From assembly GCA_039798705.1 (NCBI GenBank), contig JBDKFN010000088.1, positions 1-5,859 on the forward strand: a stretch of 5,859 nt of DNA, in the 5' to 3' direction. The notes beneath the pieces are model-generated. The model ran no database searches and had not been told where the DNA came from. It was given only the letters and a program-made list of their open reading frames with translations. Within the stretch, counting starts at the first letter, position 1; every line of letters begins with the position of its first letter. Shown here in pieces: positions 5,815 through 5,859 of this stretch. The position numbers and the translations under genes are program-made. Origin of the DNA: CAIKLP01 sp039798705. GTDB lineage: Bacteria; Bacteroidota; Bacteroidia; Sphingobacteriales; Sphingobacteriaceae.

Positions 5815-5859
5815 TCAAACAGCGAAGCTGTTTGGGCTTAAAGCTAGATTCACCAAAGG
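5815..5859. repeat. 45-bp direct repeat, copy 2 (reaches window edge)
   Basis: Second copy of 5693-5737, differing at one base. Its minus-strand flank lacks the T tract that makes copy 1 look like a terminator: after the hairpin comes GATTTAAACAG. Here the hairpin is therefore repeat rather than functional terminator. Identity continues to the last base, so the true repeat may be longer. Confidence 0.9.

Larger units (their letters stand above)
5691..5859. repeat. Cluster of GCGAAGC-core hairpins (REP/BIME-like), continuing past the window
   Basis: Four GCGAAGC cores occur at 5700-5706, 5756-5762, 5779-5785 and 5822-5828, each as the tip of a hairpin. The stems are CAAACAGC/GCTGTTTG; AGCGAGC/GCGAGCT, with two tandem G-A mismatches and flanking GGAT/ATCC; CTGC/GCAG, with flanking CCAA/TTGG; and a second copy of the first. 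CACC-AAA-GGTG hairpins alternate with them at 5729-5739 and, cut by the edge, from 5851. Stop codons interrupt the frames I read and I see no gene. The layout resembles clustered palindromic repeats; which family is unknown. Confidence 0.75.

Noticed and set aside
5691..5859. CRISPR array
   Set aside because: Only two long copies 77 bp apart, the intervening DNA is made of related hairpins rather than unrelated spacers, and no cas gene is in view.
5691..5859. Integron attC array
   Set aside because: There are hairpins but no cassette-sized reading frames between them, and I could not identify the conserved core triplets at the ends. No integrase is in the window.

Overview
The window reads as chromosomal DNA of a Bacteroidota bacterium, most likely from the Flavobacteriia or a neighbouring class. 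The evidence is a low-GC sequence, a large secreted protein ending in a type IX secretion system (T9SS) type B sorting domain, no Shine-Dalgarno sequence before the genes, and two exact copies of the Bacteroidota -7 box (TAnnTTTG, here TATATTTG). Genus cannot be fixed from the sequence.

Layout. Bases 1-5043 hold two leftward (minus-strand) genes in tandem. The upstream one (1138-5043, 1301 aa) is a multidomain cell-surface or secreted protein: signal peptide, an N-terminal SHxxGG / YRDC domain, an Ig/cadherin-like stretch, two fibronectin III-like domains, six cysteine-bracketed PKD-like modules and a type B sorting domain. The downstream one (1-1072, cut by the window edge after 357 residues) starts 65 bp after the first gene's stop and has the same N-terminal domain, so the two look like a diverged tandem paralogue pair. 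A -7 box lies 23 bp upstream of the first gene's chosen start.

Bases 5044-5286 are a divergent intergenic region. Then come two rightward tRNA genes, tRNA-Arg(TCT) at 5287-5360 and tRNA-Ser(GCT) at 5509-5595. Each has its own intrinsic terminator, and tRNA-Ser has a textbook Bacteroidota promoter.

Bases 5596-5859 are the least ordinary part. The trailer and terminator of tRNA-Ser form one arm of a ~130 bp imperfect inverted repeat, whose other arm looks like a terminator for minus-strand transcription. That second arm runs into a cluster of small hairpins, four of which carry a GCGAAGC core. The cluster contains a 45 bp direct repeat (44/45 identical, period 122 bp) that reaches the window edge. 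I recognise no protein gene there. It resembles a REP/BIME-like palindromic repeat cluster or a chain of terminator-derived hairpins, and it is the best candidate in the window for something undescribed.
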